A program made the position numbers and the translations under genes. The notes beneath the pieces were generated by a model, which worked only from the letters and a program-made list of their open reading frames with translations, did not search any database and was not told the origin of the DNA. DNA of 64,000 bases from Desulfomonile tiedjei (GTDB taxonomy: Bacteria > Desulfobacterota > Desulfomonilia > Desulfomonilales > Desulfomonilaceae): assembly GCA_016218715.1 (NCBI GenBank), contig JACRDG010000076.1:1-64000 (forward strand), in the 5' to 3' direction. Positions 33,724 to 42,685 of the stretch are shown one piece after another (the stretch's first letter is position 1; every line of letters starts with the position of its first letter).

Positions 33724-35109
33724 TTACTCTTCGATGGTGTACTTGCCCTTGTTCGCCTCGTCGAACTCGACTTTTGCCTTGACGTACTTAGGCTTAAACC
33801 CGAGTTTCTTCAGCACGTTATATGCCATCTCCGCACGGGCGCCGGTGCTGCAATGGACGACCAGTGTCTTGTCCTTGGGCAACTCAGCTATCCGTTGCTC
33901 GAGCTCATCCAGCGGGATGTTCACGGCATTGGGCAACACGCCCTCGGCCGCTTCGGACTTCATCCGAACGTCCAGGACCACGAGATCTGCAGAAGGCTTC
34001 CCGAGGGCTCCTTTGAACGCCTCTATCTCGATCTCGCCCGGCATGAGCTTGCGAACGTAGGTTACCTTGGAAGCTGCAGGACCCTTGGCGATCTGCTTCC
34101 CGGCCTTTTCCCAGCCCTGGAAGCCTCCGATAAGGATGCTGACGTCCTTGTATCCCCATCCGGAGATCGTCTTGACCGCATCCATGGCCGATGCGATATC
34201 ACCATCCTGATTGTAGAGAATCACCGCTGCGTTCATGTATTTCGGGAATTGGGCCTTGAGGCTGTCGAGGCCGCCCTCCGGAACCGATACTGCGTTGGGG
34301 ATGTGCCCCTGTTCCACGGTCTTGGCGGGTCGCAGGTCGAGGAGAACGTACGAGCCCTTATTCTTGTCGAAATCTTCTATACCGGCGACGGTGGAGACGA
34401 CCGGGTTACCCGCTTTCTTCCATGCGGGAAGACCGGCGTGAAAGACCTTGATATTCTTGTATCCGAGCTTTGCCGCCTTCCTGGCGGCTAGTGGGCTCAG
34501 GACTCAAGAGAATCCCGCACAGTAGTAGATCTGCAAGGTCTCTTTGTCTTTGGGCAGGAGTTTCTCTGCCAAAGCATCAAATGCCGGGAAGGGCATAGGC
34601 ACTGCTGTGGCAATGTGGCCGTGGTGGTACATGGGCTCGGGCCTGCTGTCGAGAAGGACGTAATTCCCCTTCTCCGGCCCCAGGGCAACTAACTTGGCGA
34701 CGTCCTCGGCGGTCGCGAGCTGTTCCTTGGGTACTTCCAGCCCTTTTTTGACCTCGACCTCTTTCGCGAAGTTCTTGCCGTCCTTCTTGATGTAGACGAT
34801 CCTTACCGACTCCTGCTTCGGTATCTTGTTCATGGCAGGAGCGTTCTTCAAGACGGCTGAATCGTCGTAGGCGATCACCTCCATATCCGGGCCGATCTGG
34901 AGCTGGATGGTCTTTGCCTTTGTCGACACGTCGACCAATTTTCCGGCAAAGAGATTCGACTGCTTGTCGTAACCGTGGCACTTCAAGCAACTGGGGTCGG
35001 ACTTGGCCGGAAGCTGATCGTCAGCCCTGGCGGTACCCACCTGCAGCAAGCCGGAAGCGATGAGCACAGCCGTGGTCAAGCCGATCAGGGCGATTGCTCT
35101 TCCGCGCAT
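33724..35109 (-). CDS. exported c-heme/triple-rhodanese selenoprotein (in-frame UGA)
   Basis: Read through one UGA (complement of 34504-34506) this is a single 461-residue protein. A signal peptide (1-29, ending ARA) precedes a c-type heme site (Cys41-x2-Cys44-His45), a linker domain, and three rhodanese domains. Domain 1 reads YYCAGFS-Sec202-VLSPLAA, where the usual cysteine is replaced by the UGA codon. Domain 2 (ILYNQDGD) has no active-site cysteine. Domain 3 has VVHCSTGARAEMAYNV. Rhodanese sequence continues without a break on both sides of the UGA, and a SECIS-like hairpin begins right after it. The start has AAGGAG seven bases upstream. A periplasmic sulfur- or selenium-transfer/redox role is likely; the substrate is unknown. 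Without readthrough the product would stop at 201 residues. Confidence 0.85.
34465..34498 (-). promoter_or_regulatory. bacterial SECIS-type hairpin
   Basis: On the minus strand, GCCGCC-AGGAA-GGCGGC forms a perfect 6-bp stem with a G-containing 5-nt loop, capped outside by GAGC/GCUC. The loop guanines lie about 23 nt after the UGA, inside the 16-37 nt range known for bacterial SECIS elements. Confidence 0.8.
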
Positions 35110-35617
35110 TACTTCACTCCTTTCTTTCCTTATTCATTACGATCTGGATGAGGCACGAGCGGGAAGCATGGGCTATGACCAACGCCAGGCGTTGGAATCG
35201 GCACGAAAGCGCACTCCTTCCCGGTTCTAGCTCTGATCCGGTATCAGCGGAATCGAATGAAAAGCTTGCGGCGTGCGCCGGCACTGGCGATTCCGGTGGT
35301 CCCGCGGTTCCGTCCGCGCCCTGTATGTGGGGGACGAGACCAGTGTACCTACATGACTATCGTAATATATAGATAAACAAAAAGCCATTTTTTTCGGCCG
35401 GCCGGAGTTTTTTTTTGATTGCCTCCGTCAGGCATCTTGGCGGGTCCAGATCTGAAAAACGTGGATTCCAGCCTTCGCCGGAATGACGGGAAATGCCTTC
35501 GCTGCGACGGAGAGGATGATAAGACCGTGGTATGGCAATGGAAAAGTCGGGCAAGCCAAGCGGGGAATTCCCAATGCTTTCTTTTCCGCTTCGGCCTTCG
35601 GGGGTACTGAGCGGGGA
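35110..35617. other. gene-free region with a repeat
   Basis: About 500 bases. It holds an AT-rich stretch near 35360-35395, likely the promoter side of the selenoprotein gene, though no clear -35/-10 pair is visible. A GGATTCCAGCCTTCGCCGGA repeat lies at 35463-35490. Confidence 0.4.
35463..35490. repeat. short dispersed repeat (GATTCC..CGCCGGAATGACGG)
   Basis: A 28-nt hairpin-forming sequence with close relatives at 39980-40007 and 49663-49689. Such repeats are common between genes in many Proteobacteria and give rise to false open frames. Confidence 0.7.
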
Positions 35618-35857
35618 TTACGGTCGTATCTTGCGGTAGAACAGCCCCTTTCGGGGAGAGAGTGCACCATCCGAGATCTGCTTCTTGATCTTTACCAGAT
35701 CCACTTTGCGGGCTCCTCCGGGGGTGAGGAGGGCCTCACGTTTTTCGATCCCCGCGCCGATCCCCGCGACTGCCATGAGAAGGCAGAGAGCGAGCAGCGC
35801 AACGAAAATCAGATCGACGGGGCGTTCGAGGACCTGCTTAATGGCGGACCTGTTCAC
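35618..35857 (-). CDS. small single-helix membrane protein
   Basis: A 79-residue protein with one membrane helix (LIFVALLALCLLMAVAGIGA) and a basic C-terminal part. The GTG start overlaps the stop of the large upstream gene by four bases (GTGA), so translation is coupled and the two products probably act together. No family is recognised; it could be an accessory subunit of the FMN/iron-sulfur fusion protein. Confidence 0.7.
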   Translation of the reverse strand: MNRSAIKQVLERPVDLIFVALLALCLLMAVAGIGAGIEKREALLTPGGARKVDLVKIKKQISDGALSPRKGLFYRKIRP

Positions 35858-38800
35858 GGTTCCACACTCCCTGGCGGAGTCCGCGGTTGTTTAGAGCCCT
35901 GGAAGAGACAGCGGTGGCATTTGATGCAGTCCACATCTTCGGGAAACGCGACCCCCAGGTCGCAACGAGAAGGAATGGGCCGCGGAGCCACCTTCTTCAG
36001 CAGGCTCACTTTGTTGAAAAGAGCCAGAAACGCGCCGGCCGGGCAGAGGTAGCGGCACCAGAAGCGAAAGTAGACTGTCGAGGCGAAGAGGCACGCGGCC
36101 GCGAGAGCCAGCACCCAGAAGTCCATCTTCCACCCGAAGAAGTGCTGCAAGGGGCTGAAGGAGAACCAGATCGCGTCGTCGGTGACCAGGAACAGACACA
36201 TCAGCACGCCGAGGAGAACGAACTTCGTGTACCGTCCGACTCGCTCGACCTGAGCAGACGCGCGGCGCCTCACCGATCCGATCGCGAGAAACTCCTGCAA
36301 CGCGCCGAACGGGCACAGGTACCCGCAGAACCCTTGTCCCCACAGCACCGAGATTGCCAGCACCCCAACGAAGAGGAGATTCCTCCATACTGTGCCCGCC
36401 GCGGGAATCTGGCCTTTCACGATCCCCGCCGCGTCCAGACAACTGAACGGCGCATTGAGGTAAACTCCGAGAACCAGGAGTGAGAGCGCAAGGCAGACCG
36501 TCCTGGTGCTGCTGCTCCGGGTGTGGAACGCAAACACAAAGAACACGAGCAACGCGGCCACAGCCAGGAGACGCGGATCGCGAATCGCCATGCTCCACAC
36601 CGGTCGCTTCTCTGTCCGGGGCTTTTGTTCCGTGATGCCCAACAGGGGCGATGCGATCCGTTGCCCGGTCTTGTTGAGGCTCTCGGTGACTGCCCGAGCG
36701 GTGATCGTCGCGCCGCTGAGGCTGTCGATACGATCGTCCAACGGTTCCAGGATAGAGCGTCCCCGAAAGTGGTGGAGCCATTCGTCGATCCCCTTGAGGT
36801 AGGACGGAGTCTCACGAGACTCCACGAGATCGAGCCCCTTTATCTCGCCGCGCTCGGACACCGAAACCACAAGATTGATCGGTCCCCCGTACCCGCGAAC
36901 ATCACCCGCGGGAGGAATAGTGCTGAGGGTGACGGTGAAGCCACCCTGGGTCGGCGAAGTTCCCACGTAATGAGGGTAAGGTCCTTCGTGGAACGCGAAG
37001 CGATCGGATCCCGAGATCCTGGCCAGGAGATCGTCAGGGAACTTCACGACCGGCTCGCGACTGGGAGGCCCGATCAGGAGGCTCCAGGCTGCAGCCGCGG
37101 CAACGGAAAAAATCAAGAGCCACGTCAGCCGCACGTAAGGGAAGGATACCCGCGCGGAAGGTCTATACCGCGACAGGGTCTGTTCGCAGCGATCTAGTAC
37201 GGTTTCAACGACGAACAGGATGGCCGGGATGAGTAAGATCAGCGCCATTACGATGCACGCCCGTTCCATGCCCAAGAGCGGCACGAGCAGAGCCCCGGTG
37301 ATGAACGCTCCCAAAGCCGCGCCGAAGTGATCGGTCGCGTCGGTCAAGCCGGAACTCTCACCTGCGTCGCGTGCCCGTTCCAGGTGGCAGGCAGCGACAA
37401 GAGGGAATGCACTTCCGGTGAAGATCCCGGAGACGCAGACCAACGCGGAGACGATCAGTTCGATGTCCCAGGGTTCTCGGCGTGCCACGGATTCGAGAAC
37501 CGTGGTCAGGATCAGGCAATACCCGGCGAAGAGCGCGAGGCTCACGAGTAAGGCGCGCTCCTTGCGTCGAATCCGAGGGAGTAACAGACCAATGCACCAT
37601 CCGCCCGCAGCGAGCCCGGCCATGAAAGCCCCGGCCACCAGACCAATCCGTTCGAATACGTACCCGAACAGGCTCTGGTATCCGTAGATGAGCACGATCT
37701 GCATTCCCATCGCAGCAGCGCCCACCGCGGTCATGGCCAGCAGGACGCGAAATCGGGCATCAGCCCCTTCTCTCGGACCCCATCGGGCCCGGAAACCGAT
37801 CCGTGCGGCAAGAAAACAGATCATCGGGATCAGGTAGACGGTGAGCCCGCCGCGGCGCAGGGTGTTCAGTACTTCCATCCCTTCGGTCCCCGAGAATCGA
37901 CCCCAGAGAATCATCGCGAGGGACGAAGAGACAGGCGAGAAATCGGTGTTGATGAGAGGCGGCGCCCGTTCCAGTTCGCCCTTCACGAAGGCAGTCCTGG
38001 CAGGGGGCAGGATGGTATCGAAGGCCTCGGGATCGAAAAAAGTCTTGCCAAGCGTCCGATACCGGGATTTGAGCGTTCCCGGATCGAGACTCAGGAAATC
38101 CCCGGAGAGCGACGCAAAGAAGAGGGTTTCGTCGCCGGGCGTGCCGAGAACAGCAGGGAAGACCTGTTTCATCGTATGGTACACGGAACCGGCATACGAG
38201 GCCACGTCTGAGCCCCAGAAGTTGTCTGCCGACGTCACTCGGGTGAAGAACATTCCGCCCGGCCTCAAAGCCCGTGCCGCAGCCTGGAAGAACTCGAGGG
38301 TGTAGTACCGGTTCCAGAACGCGGATACCGGATCGGGTACCGTGCAAATCACCGCGTCGTAAACTTGAGGCCTGCACTGGTTCACATAGAAACGGCCGTC
38401 GCCAAAGATCATGTGCACCCGAGGATCGCCGAGAGCCTCCCGTTCACGCGAGGGCATGAACCTCTTTGCCACCTCCAGCGCTTCGGGGTCGGGCTCGATC
38501 ACATCGACCCAGTCCACTGGATACGAGAGGAGCGATACGAGAAAACTCCCAATCCCGCCGCCAATGACAAGCACTCGCCTGGTGTCGGGCTTTTGGGCCA
38601 GGATCAATGCGGCGAGGCGATCCGCGGTGGGAGCGTCGGGAAACGAGGAGACGATCTTGCCGTTCCCGAAGAGGGAAAACTGCTTGCCGAGCCGAGATAT
38701 TTCCACTTGCTGGTACGGCGTGGGCTCGGACGCGAGGAGCTTCAGTCCCGGATGTAACGCGTCCCATCTGATGCGCAGTGACGCGTCCGTCACCAGGCGT

Positions 38801-39441
38801 CCGGCAGAGGACAGGACGATCGCGGAGGTCACCAGCAGGACCGCGGCAGTGAGAACGCATCCTTTGAGCTTCCGGCTTTGTCCGTAGACCGCCGCGCCGA
38901 TCGCAAGCGGCACGTTCACCGCGGAGACGATCGCGAGCGGCGACAGGTACCGTACGAGGACGAATGTGAACATCAAGCCGCCCAGGAGGCTCCCGAGCCC
39001 CTCGAACACGTACAGCCGCGCGATGACGCGATCGTCGGTTCTCTCAAGCGCTTTGCATCCCAGGGGGAAAAGAAAGCCGGTCAGGAAGGCGGTGAGGAAT
39101 GTCCCGATCGGCACCGCGACGAGAATGCCGTGGAGCGGTATCAACTCCGCGGGAGATGCACCGCTCAGGTACGGAAGCGACCGAACCACGACGATCTGAA
39201 GGATCAGGGAAAATCCCAGGCCTGACAGCGAGTAGAGAAAAATCTCAAGAAAGGAGCCTTCCCGTTTCTTTACGAGCCATGCGCCGGCAAGAGCCCCGAT
39301 GCCGATGCCGGAGAGCCATGCGCCGAAGAAGATGCCGATGGAGATCTCGGTGCCATGGAAGATCACGAGGATCTCCCGTAACAACGAGATCTGCCCGGTC
39401 ATGGAGCACAGGCCGAACAGAAAGAACATCCACGACATCAT
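35854..39441 (-). CDS. giant fusion: spermidine-synthase-like/membrane/FMN-binding/NosR-NapH type
   Basis: A 1195-residue membrane protein. Order of parts: about seven helices (1-215); a SpeE-like Rossmann domain (about 235-440) with VLVIGGGIGSF near 290-300; a second set of about eight helices (about 500-780); an FMN-binding domain with the flavinylation motif SGAT at about 909-912; then NosR/NapH-type helices with two CxxxCP motifs (Cys1039/1043 and Cys1129/1133). It ends in C-x2-C-H-x-C without a full ferredoxin. The acidic catalytic region of aminopropyltransferases is altered (CTVPDP), so polyamine synthesis is doubtful. A likely role is electron transfer across the membrane, with covalent FMN on the outer face. 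I chose ATG 39441 (GGGAG upstream); the frame extends to 39645 but would cross the divergent gene. Confidence 0.85.
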   Translation of the reverse strand: MMSWMFFLFGLCSMTGQISLLREILVIFHGTEISIGIFFGAWLSGIGIGALAGAWLVKKREGSFLEIFLYSLSGLGFSLILQIVVVRSLPYLSGASPAELIPLHGILVAVPIGTFLTAFLTGFLFPLGCKALERTDDRVIARLYVFEGLGSLLGGLMFTFVLVRYLSPLAIVSAVNVPLAIGAAVYGQSRKLKGCVLTAAVLLVTSAIVLSSAGRLVTDASLRIRWDALHPGLKLLASEPTPYQQVEISRLGKQFSLFGNGKIVSSFPDAPTADRLAALILAQKPDTRRVLVIGGGIGSFLVSLLSYPVDWVDVIEPDPEALEVAKRFMPSREREALGDPRVHMIFGDGRFYVNQCRPQVYDAVICTVPDPVSAFWNRYYTLEFFQAAARALRPGGMFFTRVTSADNFWGSDVASYAGSVYHTMKQVFPAVLGTPGDETLFFASLSGDFLSLDPGTLKSRYRTLGKTFFDPEAFDTILPPARTAFVKGELERAPPLINTDFSPVSSSLAMILWGRFSGTEGMEVLNTLRRGGLTVYLIPMICFLAARIGFRARWGPREGADARFRVLLAMTAVGAAAMGMQIVLIYGYQSLFGYVFERIGLVAGAFMAGLAAGGWCIGLLLPRIRRKERALLVSLALFAGYCLILTTVLESVARREPWDIELIVSALVCVSGIFTGSAFPLVAACHLERARDAGESSGLTDATDHFGAALGAFITGALLVPLLGMERACIVMALILLIPAILFVVETVLDRCEQTLSRYRPSARVSFPYVRLTWLLIFSVAAAAAWSLLIGPPSREPVVKFPDDLLARISGSDRFAFHEGPYPHYVGTSPTQGGFTVTLSTIPPAGDVRGYGGPINLVVSVSERGEIKGLDLVESRETPSYLKGIDEWLHHFRGRSILEPLDDRIDSLSGATITARAVTESLNKTGQRIASPLLGITEQKPRTEKRPVWSMAIRDPRLLAVAALLVFFVFAFHTRSSSTRTVCLALSLLVLGVYLNAPFSCLDAAGIVKGQIPAAGTVWRNLLFVGVLAISVLWGQGFCGYLCPFGALQEFLAIGSVRRRASAQVERVGRYTKFVLLGVLMCLFLVTDDAIWFSFSPLQHFFGWKMDFWVLALAAACLFASTVYFRFWCRYLCPAGAFLALFNKVSLLKKVAPRPIPSRCDLGVAFPEDVDCIKCHRCLFQGSKQPRTPPGSVEP

Positions 39442-39585
39442 CGTCGGGCTCCCGGTCGTTGCATAGGGTGAACCTGGTTCTATCACTTTGCAGTCGGGCA
39501 GCCAAGGCTGCTCTGGTCCGCGGAGCGGCTGATGATTAGCGTACGGGATGAGAGCGACGACCGAGAAGGTTCGAAGGAGGCTCCC

Positions 39586-39777
39586 ATGCTGAGTACAAAA
39601 GATATGGCTCTCTGGATCGATGCGAGAATCTGCGGCTCCTGTCATCAGGGGTACACCTGCAACGAGTACGACTGCGAGCAGGCACGTAAGATCGCGGATA
39701 TGCTTTCACGAATGACCGTGTTCAAAGGCAAGGACAGCGAGGGAAAAGACGTTTCCGGGCTGCTGGTGCCCGACTAA
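39586..39777 (+). CDS. small cysteine-rich protein
   Basis: A 63-residue protein with ICGSCHQGYTCNEYDCEQAR in its first half: four cysteines and a histidine that could bind a metal or cluster. A CxxCH string is present, but no signal peptide, so a c-type heme is unlikely. The start has GGAGG five bases upstream. It is divergent from the giant fusion gene and ends at a strong hairpin. No family recognised. Confidence 0.65.
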   Translation: MLSTKDMALWIDARICGSCHQGYTCNEYDCEQARKIADMLSRMTVFKGKDSEGKDVSGLLVPD

Positions 39778-39791
39778 GGGCAGGTCTGTCA

Positions 39792-39820
39792 GAGACCTCT
39801 TCCTCTCGGGAAGGGGTCTC
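39792..39820. terminator. hairpin terminator after small Cys-rich gene
   Basis: A 12-bp stem (GAGACCTCTTCC / GGGAAGGGGTCTC, one mismatch) 15 bases after the stop. There is no long T-tract, so termination may be weak. Confidence 0.6.
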
Positions 39821-39920
39821 GTGACTAATCGTGAGCCGTCCTTTCCCGCCGTTGGTAATCATTCAGTTATGCGAGGCAACCAGTGACTTGTGTTGGTCAA
39901 CGACAACCGCCCGGCTCCAG

Positions 39921-40008
39921 GTCGTACTCCGGCGTAGGCCGGTATCCAGGAGAGGCCGAATCCGGCAAAGCGCCAGACTGGATTCCGGCCTCCGCCGGAA
40001 TGACGGAG
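39921..40008. repeat. dispersed repeat pair in the gap before the defence genes
   Basis: Two halves: TACTCCGGCGTAGGCCGG... and ...GGATTCCGGCCTCCGCCGGA, the second matching the repeats at 35463 and 49663. The gap 39778-40182 otherwise shows only a TATAAT at 40116-40121 without a clear -35. Confidence 0.65.
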
Positions 40009-40182
40009 GATGAGGCCCTCTTTCTTGTTGTCCCGGTTAAGCACCCAAGTGCCCACGCGCAAGCGAATGGTTTCCGCCGTTGACGGATTTCCCGTGAGTT
40101 CTGTCTCCAATCGGCTATAATCGATCCGCGCCAAGGGACAAGTCCCGACTTGTTTGCCTCCCGGCCAAAAGGAGGGGTGTTC

Positions 40183-41319
40183 ATGTATAAATCCTTTCGC
40201 GTGAAGAACTACCGCTGCTTCAAGGACCTGACCGTCGGGCCTCTGGAACGCGTGAACTTGATCGCAGGCAAGAACAATGTCGGGAAGACGGCTCTGTTGG
40301 AGGCCATCTGGTTGTTCCAGGAATACCTCACTCCGCCTGTCGAGATCCTGGTTCCACTGTTTCGTGGCCTCGACAGCCTAGGTCCGAGAGATTTGATGGC
40401 TTCATTGTTCATCAATTTCGAGGACACCGAGACAATTGAAATGTTGGTAGGGCACCCCGATGACCGGTCCGCGCGTCTCAGGTTAACCGTGAGTCGGGCG
40501 AGAGAGGCTTTCGACATAGCGCCGTTTCGGATTACCGTAAGTGAGCCAGCCGAGAGGGCTGAGGACTCAAGTAACAGAAAGCATTCCGTGGGCAACGACC
40601 CATCCCATCCCCAACAGGATCTCAGAACACCTACCGGAGCATTTCCTCCCGAAGTGATTCTGCAACATGAATATCAGTCACCCGATGGCTTGGCGACCGG
40701 AGGGCTGATGGGCGTCAGCAGTGAGGGACTGAGGCGTGCTTTCTCAATTGGCGCTGGGCAGACAAGGGTTCCTTTCTTGGTGGGTAATCGTGAGATAAAT
40801 CCGCTCGACCTGGCTGAGAAATGGAGCGAACGAGCTGAACTCGGGGATGACAAGAAAGTTATTGAGACCCTAAGAATTATCCAGCCAGACCTGCGCGGAT
40901 TGCGGGTTCTCTACAAGAAGCGAAAACCGATCATTGAGGTTGACTTAGGCGTGGAGCGACTCATGCCACTGGCGCTCTCGGGTGATGGCATGAGAAGCCT
41001 CCTGCTCTTCGCAGTCCTTCTCCTTCAAGCCAAAGGGGGAGTGTTCTTAGTGGATGAGATCGAAAACGGCCTGCATCATTCGGTTATGAAAGACGTCTGG
41101 AAGGCGCTTGCGGCCTCTGCCAGAAGCTTTGACGTGCAGATTTTCGCGACCACGCATAGCCACGAGTGCATTCGGGCTGCTCATGAGGCCTTCTGCGAAA
41201 GCCCTGAGTATGATTTCCGCATGCATCGTCTGGACCGGATTGACGACACCATCCAATCGGTCACCTACGATAAGGAGACCTTGGGCTACTCACTTGAGGC
41301 CGGCTGGGAGGTGCGTTAG
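40183..41319 (+). CDS. AAA ATPase of OLD/PARIS type
   Basis: A 378-residue RecF/OLD-like ATPase. Walker A is GKNNVGKT (residues 29-36). The Q-loop region follows. The signature ALSGDGMRSLLLFAVLLLQA, Walker B VFLVDEIENGLHHS and switch FATTHSHEC are all present. It has no fused nuclease; the TOPRIM domain is in the next gene, which starts within the stop codon (TAGTG). Such pairs act in phage defence (class 2 OLD-like, PARIS AriA/AriB). The ATG at 40183 gives 'MYKSFRVKNYRCF', the normal N-terminus for this group. Codon use is less GC-biased than in neighbours, hinting at acquisition. Confidence 0.82.
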   Translation: MYKSFRVKNYRCFKDLTVGPLERVNLIAGKNNVGKTALLEAIWLFQEYLTPPVEILVPLFRGLDSLGPRDLMASLFINFEDTETIEMLVGHPDDRSARLRLTVSRAREAFDIAPFRITVSEPAERAEDSSNRKHSVGNDPSHPQQDLRTPTGAFPPEVILQHEYQSPDGLATGGLMGVSSEGLRRAFSIGAGQTRVPFLVGNREINPLDLAEKWSERAELGDDKKVIETLRIIQPDLRGLRVLYKKRKPIIEVDLGVERLMPLALSGDGMRSLLLFAVLLLQAKGGVFLVDEIENGLHHSVMKDVWKALAASARSFDVQIFATTHSHECIRAAHEAFCESPEYDFRMHRLDRIDDTIQSVTYDKETLGYSLEAGWEVR

Positions 41320-42065
41320 TGGACAGGCATGGTGAGGAGCCAAAGGAAATCCGCAAACCGAAGTTGTTGTTGGTTGAGGGCAACGACGACCGGCAATTCT
41401 TCACCGCACTGTTGAGGAGAGATCAACTCGACGACATTGCCGTGGAGGACTTCGGCGGAACCAGGAGACTCGGTGGTATGCTAAGAGCTCTCAGACTCCG
41501 GTCGGGTCACGAGCGACTGCAGTCGTTGGGGATCGTGAGGGATGCAGACGCGGATGCGGAGCGGGCCTTTCAGAGCGTACGCACAGCACTAACAAACGCC
41601 GGTCTTCCCGCCCCCACGGCTCCTCTGGAACCCCCCGCTGGCACCCCGAGAGTGACCGTTATGATCTTGCCGCCAGGGAGGCCTTGCGGAATGTTGGAAG
41701 ACGTTTGCCTCATGTCCGTTGCAGATGACCCGGCTATGGCCTGCGTTGACGAGTTTTTCGCATGCCTCACGAGATGCCTTGAGAAGTTGCCGCGCGAGAC
41801 CTCGAAAGCGATGGTGCGGGCCTTTCTCGTTTCCCATGAGCTGCTTCAGGATTCGCATTTCGAGGCCATCAAGCAGTACTCGGAACAGTGGCTTCCAGAG
41901 CCGGAGGTGCCCAATTCTCCGAGCGTGGAAAAGCTCCACGCATTCCTGGCCACACGATACAAGCCGGATTTGGACTTGGGGATCGCTGCCCAGCAAACCG
42001 AACCGTATTGGAATTTCGATCACCCGGTATTTAAACCGATCAAGGGATTTCTGCGGAATCTCTGA
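41319..42065 (+). CDS. DUF3226/DUF4435-like TOPRIM protein
   Basis: A 248-residue partner of the ATPase upstream. The N-terminus reads KLLLVEGNDDRQFF, the conserved glutamate motif of TOPRIM nucleases. LGIVRDADADAERAF supplies the DxD motif. It resembles DUF3226; PARIS systems carry a DUF4435 TOPRIM (AriB) released by the ATPase on phage sensing. The GTG start overlaps the stop of the ATPase gene by one base. The effector nuclease role is inferred from the pair. Confidence 0.78.
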   Translation: MDRHGEEPKEIRKPKLLLVEGNDDRQFFTALLRRDQLDDIAVEDFGGTRRLGGMLRALRLRSGHERLQSLGIVRDADADAERAFQSVRTALTNAGLPAPTAPLEPPAGTPRVTVMILPPGRPCGMLEDVCLMSVADDPAMACVDEFFACLTRCLEKLPRETSKAMVRAFLVSHELLQDSHFEAIKQYSEQWLPEPEVPNSPSVEKLHAFLATRYKPDLDLGIAAQQTEPYWNFDHPVFKPIKGFLRNL

Positions 42066-42109
42066 GAGCGGATGATTTCTTTCTGCTCTCTCCAAGGTTC
42101 TCACCGCTC

Positions 42110-42685
42110 CTAATCGTCAAAGTATTCGGGATAGAATTCCCGGGCGCATTTCGGGCAGAGGCTGTGCGAGAAGTCAACGGACAGGTGCTCTTTCATGTAC
42201 GATTCGACCTCAGACCAGTAATCCCGATCGTCCCGTATCTTCTTGCATATGGAACAGACGGGCACGATTCGCCTGAGCGCCTCCAGTTCGGTGATGTCCT
42301 CAAGGACGAGCAAAACGAGCGTCGTTCCGTCGGATGCGAACGGCGCAGTGGTCACGAGGAAATGCTTTGCTGTGGGCTTGCCTCCTACGTCCGCGGTCAT
42401 CTGCACCTTCTGACGCACGATCTTCTCACCCTCCCGTGATTGTACCACCGAGCCTCGTACGACGCAATCAGGGCAAGAAGCGCTGCTCCCGCAACCTCCC
42501 GCCGTCTCCGTAGAGTGAATGCAACGCAATGAGTCCCCTACTCCCGGGCGAACCAAGGATCCAGCATCGTTCGCTAGCATTTGGGAAGCAGCCACGTTGA
42601 AGTCGACAATTCGAACATCGCGGTCGACCACGAATACGGCTGATGGCATGGCATCAAGTACGGTCTTATAGAAACTATTCATCAT
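42110..42685 (-). CDS. PAS-domain sensor with C-terminal cysteine motif
   Basis: A 191-residue soluble protein: a PAS domain (about 8-135, 'AVFVVDRDVRIVDFNVAASQ' at the front) and a C-terminal VCSICKKIRDDRDYWSEVES...FSHSLCPKC segment, which is found after PAS domains in many signalling proteins. The PAS domain holds an internal C-x4-C-x2-C group (GCGSSASCPDC) that may bind metal or sense redox state. No kinase or DNA-binding output is attached. I chose ATG 42685, after GAGAGG; two ATGs are adjacent. Confidence 0.75.
   Translation of the reverse strand: MMNSFYKTVLDAMPSAVFVVDRDVRIVDFNVAASQMLANDAGSLVRPGVGDSLRCIHSTETAGGCGSSASCPDCVVRGSVVQSREGEKIVRQKVQMTADVGGKPTAKHFLVTTAPFASDGTTLVLLVLEDITELEALRRIVPVCSICKKIRDDRDYWSEVESYMKEHLSVDFSHSLCPKCAREFYPEYFDD

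Noticed and set aside
34504-34506. UGA read as a nonsense mutation making a pseudogene
   Set aside because: The downstream sequence is intact with no further stops, the codon replaces a catalytic cysteine, and a SECIS hairpin follows. A true pseudogene remains the fallback if Sec genes are absent.
35428-35670. Frames containing peptides such as VIPAKAGI
   Set aside because: These arise from the dispersed GATTCC..GGAATGACGG repeats and are a known annotation artefact.
35854-39441. Annotation of the fusion protein as spermidine synthase
   Set aside because: The aminopropyltransferase acidic motif is altered and most of the protein is membrane, FMN-binding and iron-sulfur sequence.
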